Source: JAFGLZ01 sp964622545 (GTDB taxonomy: Bacteria > Planctomycetota > Phycisphaerae > UBA1845 > JAFGLZ01). From it: a stretch of 64,000 nt of DNA. The position numbers and the translations under genes were made by a program. The notes beneath the pieces are model-generated. The model was not told where the DNA came from. It was given only the letters and a program-made list of their open reading frames with translations, and ran no database searches. Shown in pieces: positions 1-7,503 of the stretch (the stretch's first letter is position 1; each line of letters begins with the position of its first letter). The DNA is taken from positions 28,571-92,570 of the forward strand of contig CAZUQM010000028.1 of assembly GCA_964622545.1 (NCBI GenBank), written 5' to 3'.

Positions 1-939
1 GCCGCGACGGACATCGCCTTCGCCCTGGGCATCATAACGCTGCTGGGCCATCGCGTGCCGACGTCGCTGAAGGTCTTCTTGACCGCGCTGGCGATCGTCG
101 ACGACATCGGCGCCGTGCTCATCATCGCCATCTTCTACACGTCCGACATCTCGCTGGCGGCACTCGGCGTGGCGGGGATCGTCCTTGGGCTGCTGATCCT
201 GGCGAACGTGTCGGGCATTCGCAGGCCGCTGGTGTACGCGGTGCTGGGCATTGTCTTATGGGGTGCGTTTCTCCAATCCGGTGTACATGCCACCGTCGCC
301 GGTGTGGTTTTGGCCTTCACGGTGCCGACAAGGTACCGCATCAAGGTGGACGAATTCGTTTCATTTGCGCAGCGAGCTCTGGGTGAGTTCCAGTCGGCCG
401 GCCGGGACCGTGACGACACCGCCGCGAGGGCGCGTCGTCAGTCGGCCGTTCATGCGCTCGAGGTAGCGTGCGAGCACGTGGAATCACCTCTCTTGCGCAT
501 GGAGCACTCCCTGCTTCCGTGGGTGTCGTACGTGATCATGCCCATCTTCGCCCTGGCCAACGCGGGTGTGTCCCTCGGCGGCGGCGCGGCCGAAGCCCTG
601 ACCAGCCCCGTCGGACTCGGAATCGTGCTCGGCCTCGTCGTGGGTAAGCAGGTGGGCGTGACGCTGGCGACGCTGATCGCGGTCCGAGCCGACATCGGAC
701 AAGTCCCCACGGGCTCGACGATGATACAGGTCTACGGGACGAGCTGGCTGGCGGGCATCGGCTTCACGATGTCGCTCTTCATCGCCAACCTGGCCTTCGC
801 CGAGCAGGCGAGGCTACTGGAGGCGGCCAAGATTGGCATCCTTGCCGGATCGCTCCTCTCGGGCGTCGCCGGCTTCGCCATCCTGCGTGCCACCACGTCG
901 CGCAGGCCTCAGGAGATGATCCATGAGCCCGACGCCTGA
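1..939 (+). CDS. nhaA: Na+/H+ antiporter NhaA, C-terminal part (5' end outside window)
   Basis: Inner-membrane sodium/proton antiporter that exports Na+ in exchange for H+. The reading frame is open from base 1 and begins inside the protein with ATDIAFALG, a conserved NhaA segment; the first ATG at 55 is internal. The ion-binding Asp pair is in ALAIVDDIGAV, and several hydrophobic helices follow, including one with ANAGVSLGG and a late GTSWLAGIGFTMSLF helix typical of the family. The C-terminus is complete. The stop overlaps the start of the pyruvate kinase gene by 17 bases, so the two are probably co-transcribed. Family assignment is secure; the only defect is truncation by the window edge. 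Confidence 0.93.
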   Translation, partial: AATDIAFALGIITLLGHRVPTSLKVFLTALAIVDDIGAVLIIAIFYTSDISLAALGVAGIVLGLLILANVSGIRRPLVYAVLGIVLWGAFLQSGVHATVAGVVLAFTVPTRYRIKVDEFVSFAQRALGEFQSAGRDRDDTAARARRQSAVHALEVACEHVESPLLRMEHSLLPWVSYVIMPIFALANAGVSLGGGAAEALTSPVGLGIVLGLVVGKQVGVTLATLIAVRADIGQVPTGSTMIQVYGTSWLAGIGFTMSLFIANLAFAEQARLLEAAKIGILAGSLLSGVAGFAILRATTSRRPQEMIHEPDA

Positions 940-2374
940 ATCCCTGGAGCGCCCTCTGACGCAGACGAAGATCGTCGCGACCGTCGGCCCCGCCTGTAGC
1001 GGCCCCGAAGCGCTTGACGGGTTGATTGCAGCCGGCGTCAACGTGTTCCGCCTCAATACCGCGCACGGCGACAGAGACTCGCTCCAAGATCAGCTCGACG
1101 TGATCCGCCACGCCGAGAGCCGCGCAGAACGCCCGATTGGTGTGTTGGTCGATCTGGCCGGTCCGAAGATCCGCTTGGGTGCCCTGCCCGGCGGGCAGAT
1201 GGAGTGCGTCACGGGCCAGACGATTCGCTTCGTACACGGCGAGGCCTCACGGAGGCCCGGCGACCTTACCACGACCTATGAGACGCTGATCGATGAGCTT
1301 CAGGGGGGCAATCGCGTCGTCCTGGCGGACGGCACGGTCGGCCTGGTCGTCGAGCAGATCGACCAAGCCGGGGCCGTGTGCCGCATCGTCCAAGGCGGGC
1401 TGATTCGAGACCGGCAGGGGGTGAACCTGCCCGGCGTCCGACTGAGCGTGCCGAGCCTGAGCGAGCGCGATCGCGAAAACGCCGTCTGGGCCGCCGAGGC
1501 CGGCGCCGACTTCGTGGGGCTCAGCTTCGTTCGGGCCGCCTCGGACGTCCGCCAGCTCAAGGAGCTGCTCGCGGCCAACGGCAGCGACGCCCACGTCATC
1601 GCCAAGATCGAAAAGCCGGAGGCCGTGGACCACCTCGACGAGATCGTCCAGGCCGCCGACGGCGTGATGGTCGCGCGGGGAGACCTGGGTGTCGAGATCG
1701 ACATCGCCGAGGTGCCGACCGTCCAGAAGCGGATCATCACAACCTGTCAGCGCTATCTCAAGCCGGTGATCGTGGCCACGCAGATGCTGGACAGCATGCA
1801 GCACTCGCGCTTGCCGACCCGGGCCGAGGCCAACGACGTCGCCACGGCGATCCTGGACGGCGCCGACGCGTGCATGCTGTCGGGTGAGACCGCCATCGGG
1901 AAGTACCCTCGCGAGGCCGTGGAGATGATGCATCGCATCGCCCTGGCCACCGAGCCGATTTACCGCGAGCGTCAGCCCAAACCGTTGCCGGAGTTCAGCC
2001 GGTCGGACATCCATGAGATCACGCAGGGGACGGTGTACGCGGCCGGCCGACTCGCCGAAGTGCTCAACGCCAAGCTGCTGGTAGTCGCCACGCACAGCGG
2101 CGCGACCGCTCGATGCATCTCGAACAACCGCCACTTCGTGCCGACTGTCGGCGTGAGCGATCTGGAGCGGTCGCTGCGACGGATGGCCCTCTACTGGGGC
2201 GTCCATCCGTTGGCCGGCTCGCCGACGGACAAGCCGGATCAGACCCTCGCCTATGTCGTCGACCGGGCTCGGAAGGCAGGGTATCTCTCGGAAGGCGATC
2301 GGGTCGTTCTCGTCTCGGGCACCGGCTTGAGGGTGTCACGCCACAATGTTCTGATGACTCATGAGGTCGATTGA
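923..2374 (+). CDS. pyk: Pyruvate kinase
   Basis: Cytoplasmic glycolytic enzyme converting phosphoenolpyruvate and ADP to pyruvate and ATP. The 483-residue product has normal family length. It opens with TKIVATVGPAC and shows the active-site signature IAKIEKPEAV near residues 226-236, followed by DGVMVARGDLGVE, then KPVIVATQMLDSM and SGETAIGKYP. The C-terminal regulatory domain is present (ATHSGATAR, VLVSGTGLR). The start overlaps nhaA by 17 bases, which supports translation coupling, and the GH130 gene follows 24 bases later. Nothing in the sequence looks broken. Confidence 0.97.
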   Translation: MSPTPESLERPLTQTKIVATVGPACSGPEALDGLIAAGVNVFRLNTAHGDRDSLQDQLDVIRHAESRAERPIGVLVDLAGPKIRLGALPGGQMECVTGQTIRFVHGEASRRPGDLTTTYETLIDELQGGNRVVLADGTVGLVVEQIDQAGAVCRIVQGGLIRDRQGVNLPGVRLSVPSLSERDRENAVWAAEAGADFVGLSFVRAASDVRQLKELLAANGSDAHVIAKIEKPEAVDHLDEIVQAADGVMVARGDLGVEIDIAEVPTVQKRIITTCQRYLKPVIVATQMLDSMQHSRLPTRAEANDVATAILDGADACMLSGETAIGKYPREAVEMMHRIALATEPIYRERQPKPLPEFSRSDIHEITQGTVYAAGRLAEVLNAKLLVVATHSGATARCISNNRHFVPTVGVSDLERSLRRMALYWGVHPLAGSPTDKPDQTLAYVVDRARKAGYLSEGDRVVLVSGTGLRVSRHNVLMTHEVD

Positions 2375-2398
2375 CGGGGGAGTAGGGACGGTCGTGCC

Positions 2399-3859
2399 AT
2401 GTACAAAACACCGATCAACGTAACGCGTCTGCCCATTCGACTCGATCCGAATCCCGAGCGCGTGATTGCGCGCCTCTTCACGGTCGGCGACGAGGAGCGG
2501 ATGCGGCGACTCATCCGCCGGATCCTGGACGTACCCGAGCCGGAGACCGAGGAGATCCTCGACAGGCTCCAGCGGGACTTCGGCCAGCGCCATCGCGAAA
2601 TAGTCGACGTGCTCATGGACCACTACCAGGCCGTGAGTGGCCTCATCGAGAGCGACGCTGAGCTCAGCGAGCGGCGCAAGCTGCTCATCGGCGCGTATTT
2701 CACGATGGAGTACGCGATCGAGTCGGCGGCCTTGTTCAATCCGTCGATGGTTCCCGCGCGCAATCAGACCGGCCTGCCCGCGGGCAGCTCGCGGTTCTTG
2801 ATAAGCCTGCGCGCCACGGGCGAGGGTCATCTCTCCTCGATCGTCTTCCGACGGGGCGTCATCGACGCGTCCTGCGGCATCGAGATGGAACCGGCCAGCC
2901 CGTTCACGCGCATGCTCAAGGTCGTGCCGGACCAGGAGTTCGACAGGGAGCTGTTCCTGATCAAGCTCATCGAGATGGGTGGGTATACCGACTTGGCGGG
3001 CTCGGTGCTGAGCATGCTGCCGGAGCGGTTCACGTTGTCGGAGCTGAGCGGCGCGCTGGACCAAGCCCGCGCCGGTCTGGATGAGCCGGCCCTGGCCCAA
3101 GAGACGACGCACAACATGCTGACCTTGGCCCGATCGAACTACGAGCTCCAGATGGCCAAGGACGCGGACCCGTCCGAGATCGTCATCTTTCCCTACTCGG
3201 AAAACGAGAGTCATGGGCTGGAGGACCTGCGGCTCGTGATGTTCACCGACGAGGACGGATCCAAGCGCTATTACGGCACGTACACGGCCTTCAACGGGCA
3301 CCACATCGTCCCGCAGATCCTGGAGATCGGACCCGACGGACGGATCGGGATCCACACGTTGAACGGCCGGTACGCTCAGAACAAGGGCATGGCCCTGTTC
3401 CCGCGGAGGCTCAACGGGCGTTACGTCATGATCTCGCGGCTGGACGGCGAGAACCTCTATATCATGGAATCGACGAACGTCCGCTTCTGGAACGAGGCCA
3501 CGCTCATCCAGGCGCCGCAGTACGCGTGGGAGCTCGTGCAGATCGGGAACTGCGGCTCACCCATCGAGACGGATGAGGGCTGGCTGCTGCTGACGCACGG
3601 CGTGGGTCCGATGCGGCAGTACTTCATCGGCGCCACGCTGCTGGACCTCGAGGATCCGTCTCAGGTCATCGGCCAGACATCGGAGCCGCTCATGGTGCCG
3701 ACGGACGAGGAGCGCTCCGGCTACGTGCCCAACGTGGTCTACTCCTGCGGCGGCATGGTCCACAACGGTCATCTCGTGATCCCGTACGCCATGAGCGACA
3801 TCTCGAGCAGCTTCGCCACGGTCCCGCTGCAAGACCTGCTGGACCTGCTGAAAGGTTGA
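2399..3859 (+). CDS. GH130-family glycoside phosphorylase-like protein
   Basis: Predicted cytoplasmic protein of the GH130 phosphorylase/hydrolase clan, whose characterised members phosphorolyse beta-mannosides. The N-terminal 200 residues are mostly helical (LIRRILDVPEPETEEILDRL), unlike minimal GH130 enzymes. The C-terminal half is a five-bladed-propeller type: HGLEDLRLV near residues 272-280 matches the GH130 G-x-E-D-x-R signature, followed by YYGTYTAFNG, then IGNCGSPIETDEGWLLLTHGV and SGYVPNVVYSCGG. There is no signal peptide. The long N-terminal extension fits the group found near glycosyltransferases rather than the mannobiose phosphorylases. It sits 24 bases after pyk, so phosphorolytic sugar release feeding glycolysis is plausible. 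Substrate is unknown. Confidence 0.8.
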   Translation: MYKTPINVTRLPIRLDPNPERVIARLFTVGDEERMRRLIRRILDVPEPETEEILDRLQRDFGQRHREIVDVLMDHYQAVSGLIESDAELSERRKLLIGAYFTMEYAIESAALFNPSMVPARNQTGLPAGSSRFLISLRATGEGHLSSIVFRRGVIDASCGIEMEPASPFTRMLKVVPDQEFDRELFLIKLIEMGGYTDLAGSVLSMLPERFTLSELSGALDQARAGLDEPALAQETTHNMLTLARSNYELQMAKDADPSEIVIFPYSENESHGLEDLRLVMFTDEDGSKRYYGTYTAFNGHHIVPQILEIGPDGRIGIHTLNGRYAQNKGMALFPRRLNGRYVMISRLDGENLYIMESTNVRFWNEATLIQAPQYAWELVQIGNCGSPIETDEGWLLLTHGVGPMRQYFIGATLLDLEDPSQVIGQTSEPLMVPTDEERSGYVPNVVYSCGGMVHNGHLVIPYAMSDISSSFATVPLQDLLDLLKG

Positions 3860-3883
3860 TCTTCGCCGGCGGGGCTCCCGCAA

Positions 3884-3907
3884 CGCGGCGCGCAGCGTCG
3901 CGCCGCG
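3884..3907. terminator. GC hairpin between convergent genes
   Basis: A perfect 9-bp inverted repeat (CGCGGCGCG / CGCGCCGCG) with the 6-base loop cagcgt lies between the convergent GH130 and NifX-like genes. There is no T-tract, so it may be a bidirectional weak terminator or only an RNA 3'-end structure. Confidence 0.4.
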
Positions 3908-4064
3908 GCTAGCGAAGCCGGTAGGCAAAGACCCGACGTATCCGGGATAGGGGAATCTTGCGCATAGTCCGGCTGAGCGCCCTGGAATCGGTCCCGGTCC
4001 AAGTGATCCTGATCCATCTCTCGCCGGCACGATGACCTCCTTCTGGTCTCGAACCGCCGACGTC

Positions 4065-4439
4065 CTACCGATGCTCCTGAGCGATACGGTTCCGCCGTCC
4101 CTGACCGCAACAGCCGGGCATACGAAAGGCACCGTTCGTCAATTGCCCTGACAGAAACGCATGCAAGACCTCGTCGATCGGCCCGCACGTCTGCGAGATG
4201 ACCCGAACGCCGGCCGAAGCCAGACCCGCCTCGAGAGGCCTGGATATCGCCCCGCAGATGAGGACGTCGACACCCAGATCCGCGACGTATCTCGCCCTGC
4301 CAATGAGGTCGTCCTGGTCGACCACCGCTTCATGCCGTCCGGTTTCACCATGGCCGTCGACGCCGACCACGAGCAAACGCTTGGCCGCGTCGAAGACAGG
4401 TGATATCCGTCCGTCGTGTGTGGGCAGTGCAACTCTCAC
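4065..4439 (-). CDS. NifX/NifB-type Fe-Mo cofactor-binding domain protein
   Basis: Small cytoplasmic protein of the dinitrogenase iron-molybdenum cofactor biosynthesis domain family (PF02579 type). It starts MRVALPTHDGRISPVFDAA, as these proteins do, and carries the family core VLICGAISRPLEAGLASAGV with a distal Cys-rich stretch (MPGCCGQGRR). There are 124 residues. Stand-alone members outside nif clusters are thought to bind Fe-S or metal clusters; no nitrogenase gene is present here, so a role in N2 fixation is not supported. The start codon is GTG at 4439, with AAGGA six to seven bases upstream. It lies 161 bases downstream of the sigma-54 activator gene on the same strand and has its own sigma-54-like promoter. 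Confidence 0.82.
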   Translation of the reverse strand: MRVALPTHDGRISPVFDAAKRLLVVGVDGHGETGRHEAVVDQDDLIGRARYVADLGVDVLICGAISRPLEAGLASAGVRVISQTCGPIDEVLHAFLSGQLTNGAFRMPGCCGQGRRNRIAQEHR

Positions 4440-4451
4440 GGGCGATCCTTA

Positions 4452-4467
4452 CGCAGTCGGCGTGCCA
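4452..4467 (-). promoter_or_regulatory. Candidate sigma-54 promoter of the NifX-like gene
   Basis: Read on the minus strand: TGGCACGCCGACTGCG. The -24 GG and -12 GC are separated by exactly ten bases, and TGGCACG matches the sigma-54 consensus fully. The predicted start of transcription is about 4441, only two bases before the GTG start, so the transcript would be nearly leaderless and the Shine-Dalgarno-like AAGGA would lie upstream of it. Either translation is leaderless or the match is fortuitous; its similarity to the motif at 7219-7233 argues for function. Confidence 0.5.
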
Positions 4468-4600
4468 AAGATCAAGGATGCCTGCCCTGAGCTGTAAGTG
4501 GCTCTATGACGAGGATTATGCACGGATAGCGGCCGGGTTGCCGTCCGGTGGGACCTGCAGACTGCGACGATCGCCGGCCTGAAACGACCGCAGAATGCCT

Positions 4601-5971
4601 CTACAGGTCGTCTCGCGCACGTCCGTCGGTCTCGGGCAGGTCGATGTCCAAGGCCTTGATTTTGCGAAACAACGTGCTGGGATGGATGCCGAGTTCGCGG
4701 GCGGCCGCGTTCCGGTTGCCGCGGTTGTGGCGGAGCGCATCAGCGATGTGCATGGCCTCGAGCTCTCTAAGGGTGCCCCCTCTGCGAGCTCGCGCCGGAC
4801 GCGGGTCGTCTTTGCCGCGAAGCATCGGTGGCAAGTGACGGGTCTCGATCAGTCCGCTGCGGCACAGGATGAAGGCGTGTTCGATGATGTTCTCCAACTC
4901 CCGTACGTTCCCTGGGTAGTCGTGATCCATCAGGACCGCCATCACCTCCTCGGAAACGCCGGCCACGTTCTTGCTCTGGAGGTGATTGAACTTCGCGATG
5001 AAATGCTCTGTGAGCAAGGGGATATCCTCACGACGATCACACAGTTTCGGCAGCACCAGGCGCATTACGTTGATCCGGTAGTAGAGGTCATCACGGAACC
5101 GACCCTCACGAACCAACTGGGCCAGGTCCTTGTTCGTGGCCGCGATCACGCGTACGTCCGTTTGGACCGTCTCGACCGACCCCAAGGGCTCGAACTCTCC
5201 GTCCTCCAAGACCCGCAGCAGACGCGTCTGCATGGCGGCCGAAATATCGCCGATTTCGTCCAACAGCAGCGAGCCTCCGTCCGCTATGGCGAACCGGCCG
5301 GGTTTGGCCTTGCGGGCGTCGGTGAACGCGCCGGCCTCGTAGCCGAAGAGCTCCGATTCGAGAAGCGTATCCGGCAGAGCTCCGCAGTTAATTGCCATAA
5401 AGCGTCTGTCGCGCCGCGGAGACAGATGGTGAATCGCCCGCGCTACCAATTCCTTGCCGGTCCCGCTGGCCCCCTCAAGCAGCACGGTGCTGTTGCTTTC
5501 GGCCACTTGCGGCAGCAAGTCGAATAGCTGTTGCATCACATGGCTGCGCCCGATGATGTCTTCGAAGGTGTAGCGGTGATGAAGCTCCTTGCGGAGCTCT
5601 TCGACCATGCTGAGGTCCCGGAACGTCTCAACACCGCCGATGATCTTGCCGTAACTGTCCCGCAGGATGGCCGTCGATATGGTGATGGGCACGCGTCGAC
5701 CGGAGGCACTGAATACCGACACGGCCTTGTTCACGATCGGATGCCCGGTCGCAAGGGTCTCCTTCAGAGCGCATTCGTTCTCGCAGATGCTGGACCGCAG
5801 GACGTCGCAGCAGCGCTGACCGATGGCCTCGTCCCGCGGGACACCGATGATCCGTTCCGCCGCCTGGTTGAACGTCGTGATCCGCCAATCCTCGTCGACG
5901 GTGAAGACGCCATCGGCGATCGAATCCAGGATCGCGTCTCGCGTCTGTGCCACTGTCGTTTCGCAGCTCAT
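4601..5971 (-). CDS. PAS-domain sigma-54-dependent transcriptional activator (GAFTDA variant)
   Basis: Enhancer-binding protein that remodels sigma-54 RNA polymerase. An N-terminal PAS domain spans about residues 8-120 and contains a cysteine cluster (C54, C55, C63, C67). The AAA+ domain has Walker A GASGTGKE at 167-174 and Walker B LLLDEI at 235-240, with PGNVRELENIIEHA after it. A Fis-type helix-turn-helix (NRNAAARELGIHPSTLFRKI) closes the 456-residue protein. The sigma-54-contacting loop reads GAFTDA (214-219) instead of the usual GAFTGA. The PAS cysteines suggest redox, metal or Fe-S sensing, which is inference. The neighbouring transcription units carry sigma-54-type promoters, so it probably controls them. 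Confidence 0.93.
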   Translation of the reverse strand: MSCETTVAQTRDAILDSIADGVFTVDEDWRITTFNQAAERIIGVPRDEAIGQRCCDVLRSSICENECALKETLATGHPIVNKAVSVFSASGRRVPITISTAILRDSYGKIIGGVETFRDLSMVEELRKELHHRYTFEDIIGRSHVMQQLFDLLPQVAESNSTVLLEGASGTGKELVARAIHHLSPRRDRRFMAINCGALPDTLLESELFGYEAGAFTDARKAKPGRFAIADGGSLLLDEIGDISAAMQTRLLRVLEDGEFEPLGSVETVQTDVRVIAATNKDLAQLVREGRFRDDLYYRINVMRLVLPKLCDRREDIPLLTEHFIAKFNHLQSKNVAGVSEEVMAVLMDHDYPGNVRELENIIEHAFILCRSGLIETRHLPPMLRGKDDPRPARARRGGTLRELEAMHIADALRHNRGNRNAAARELGIHPSTLFRKIKALDIDLPETDGRARDDL

Positions 5972-5974
5972 GGC

Positions 5975-5989
5975 GGTCCTCGCAGGACC
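5975..5989 (-). promoter_or_regulatory. Hairpin over the ribosome-binding site of the sigma-54 activator gene
   Basis: On the transcript, GGTCCT-gcg-AGGACC forms a 6-bp stem with a three-base loop. The second arm contains the only Shine-Dalgarno-like stretch (GAGGA) before the ATG at 5971. If it forms, the hairpin would limit translation of the activator. Confidence 0.35.
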
Positions 5990-6039
5990 AAGAGGGATTC
6001 CGAAGCCCCCGGCATTCTTATCTTCGCCTACTACGTTTT

Positions 6040-6068
6040 ATTATACCCTGTCGGCCGATGGGCCGAAC
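6040..6068 (-). promoter_or_regulatory. Housekeeping-type promoter of the sigma-54 activator gene
   Basis: On the minus strand there is a perfect -10 TATAAT (6040-6045), with a weak -35 (GTTCGG at 6063-6068) seventeen bases upstream. It would start transcription about 60 bases before the activator's ATG. This is the only unit of the 4065-9881 block for which I see a sigma-70-like rather than a sigma-54-like promoter. Confidence 0.5.
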
Positions 6069-6122
6069 CTCGCGGAAGCGACCAACGACCCGGCGTCGCC
6101 GCCCCGACGGGAGTCCCCGACG

Positions 6123-6788
6123 TCACCCTGGCTCGGCGCTGCGGCGCCCCACCAGCAGTCCGGCGCAATCCGCAAGGAGTCGCCTCATGCGGTCCAGCGA
6201 CGTATCCCATTTCTCGAGATCCAGCTTCGTCCAATCGGAGATACGGAGCACTTTCTCCGGATCGGACATCACCATCTCATCGAAGGCGCCGACGGCATCG
6301 AGGACGATGGCCTTGTCGTGGGCGGGGAATGTCTCATTGGCCTTTGCCCGGTCCCACGCCTTGAAGATGTAGTCCCAATGATCGAGCCATCCGGACGTCA
6401 GCCAGTAGACCTTCGCTCCGTCGGCGATCCGTTCGCGCTCCGCCGCATCGGCCAAGACATCCACGCAATGCTTGGCCTGCACCCGAGACACGCGATCCCC
6501 GAGCGTGTCCAACAAGCGGTCCGTATCCGCCGCGGTATCCAGGTTCATATAGCATGTCTCGCCGTAGACGACGATGACGTTCTTGGCGATGGACCGCGCT
6601 CGCTCCACTTGACGTCTGACCTGCTGCTCGAAACGCTGTGGCCACTCATGCAACCCCGGCGCGGTCAGGAAGATTCTGTTCTCGCTCAGGAAGCCTTCCT
6701 GAACCAAACGACGCACCTCCCGACTCAGCGTGCCACAGGCAACCACGCAGCAGGCGTCAAGAGGTGCGGGAGATGACTTGTCGCGCAT
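6123..6788 (-). CDS. DUF1638-like protein
   Basis: Protein of 221 residues resembling the DUF1638 family, whose function is not established; members occur mainly in anaerobes, often near corrinoid methyltransferase systems. The family-type start ACGTLSREVRRLV is near residue 15, followed by NVIVVYGETCYMNLD, then VQAKHCVDVLAD and VYWLTSGWLDHWDYIF. Cysteines at C(V)VACG, ETC and HC could be ligands. The frame is open upstream, but homology starts only after the ATG at 6788; a GTG four codons earlier is an alternative. It lies downstream of the 83-residue gene on the same strand (131-base gap) and may share its sigma-54-like promoter. Confidence 0.68.
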   Translation of the reverse strand: MRDKSSPAPLDACCVVACGTLSREVRRLVQEGFLSENRIFLTAPGLHEWPQRFEQQVRRQVERARSIAKNVIVVYGETCYMNLDTAADTDRLLDTLGDRVSRVQAKHCVDVLADAAERERIADGAKVYWLTSGWLDHWDYIFKAWDRAKANETFPAHDKAIVLDAVGAFDEMVMSDPEKVLRISDWTKLDLEKWDTSLDRMRRLLADCAGLLVGRRSAEPG

Positions 6789-6919
6789 AGCTTCACTCAC
6801 ACCCAGAATGGGGTCCTCACGTCGTCGCCGAGCGGACGGCACGCATGATGGCCCCCGGCGGCCGCACACCTCTCCGACGCGGCACCGGAAGCACCGAGAC
6901 ACAGCAGCTGAGGGCCCTG

Positions 6920-7171
6920 TCACAACGAGCCGAACGGGATGCCGAGCTCTCGACCCAGCTCGGTAGCCGCTGCAATCCAATCATGCCCCGTCGCGATGTT
7001 CCGTTCACCCGTGGCCTGGTCCATGGCAAGTACGCTCACCGCACGTTCGCCCGTCTCGCGGTCTTTCGTCAACGAGATATGGACGCACATGCCGGTACGG
7101 TGCAACACGTCACCAAGCGTACGGGCCAATTCGGCCTCCGCATTCGGTCCTGTCTGCAGAACGTTCAGCAT
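6920..7171 (-). CDS. Small protein of the redox module, 83 residues, function unknown
   Basis: Chosen inside a longer open frame because the ATG at 7171 is preceded by a strong Shine-Dalgarno sequence, GGAAGGAG, and by a good sigma-54-like promoter 48-62 bases upstream, whereas the longer frame overlaps those signals. The product begins MLNVLQTGPN and ends ELGRELGIPFGSL. A central stretch (HISLTKDRETGERAVSVLAM) looks like two beta strands with a turn. It has one cysteine, and neither a signal peptide nor a membrane segment. I do not recognise a family. Position between NuoF-like and DUF1638-like genes suggests an accessory role in the same pathway. Confidence 0.62.
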   Translation of the reverse strand: MLNVLQTGPNAEAELARTLGDVLHRTGMCVHISLTKDRETGERAVSVLAMDQATGERNIATGHDWIAAATELGRELGIPFGSL

Positions 7172-7218
7172 CGCGCGCTCCTTCCTGACTGGGGCCGGCA
7201 CGCCAAGAGATATCACTG

Positions 7219-7233
7219 GCAGAAGGCGTGCCA
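7219..7233 (-). promoter_or_regulatory. Candidate sigma-54 promoter of the 83-residue gene / DUF1638-like gene
   Basis: The minus strand reads TGGCACGCCTTCTGC: full -24 box, GG and GC separated by ten bases. Transcription would start near 7207, leaving a 35-base leader that includes the GGAAGGAG ribosome-binding site. This is the best-placed sigma-54 match in the window. Confidence 0.68.
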
Positions 7234-7503
7234 TACCCGATCGAAAAGCGGCAGGTCGCTCGAACGCTGGCCCCATGATCCGCGAAGCGGGGCACGATCT
7301 GAACGGCCCGGCATCCCGCTCGCACTTTGCGAGTGGCCCAGGCCCAAGCGCCCTGGCATCACGCTCCTCGCTCCGGCTTGTCAGCGCCTCACACTGCGTC
7401 CCTGTGGGCAAGCTCATCGGGTGTCGGTCCATGCGCGCCCAAGGTCGCGCAGCGATCCAGAACCGTCGCCGGCATGGCCACGCGATGGGGATTGGCCCCG
7501 GGA

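Noticed and set aside
1247..2206. Long minus-strand open frame opposite pyruvate kinase
   Set aside because: Typical GC-rich shadow of pyk; Arg/Gly/His-rich with no family features or ribosome-binding site.
4065..4439. Nitrogen-fixation role for the NifX-like gene
   Set aside because: No nif structural or assembly gene in the window; stand-alone members are common in non-diazotrophs.
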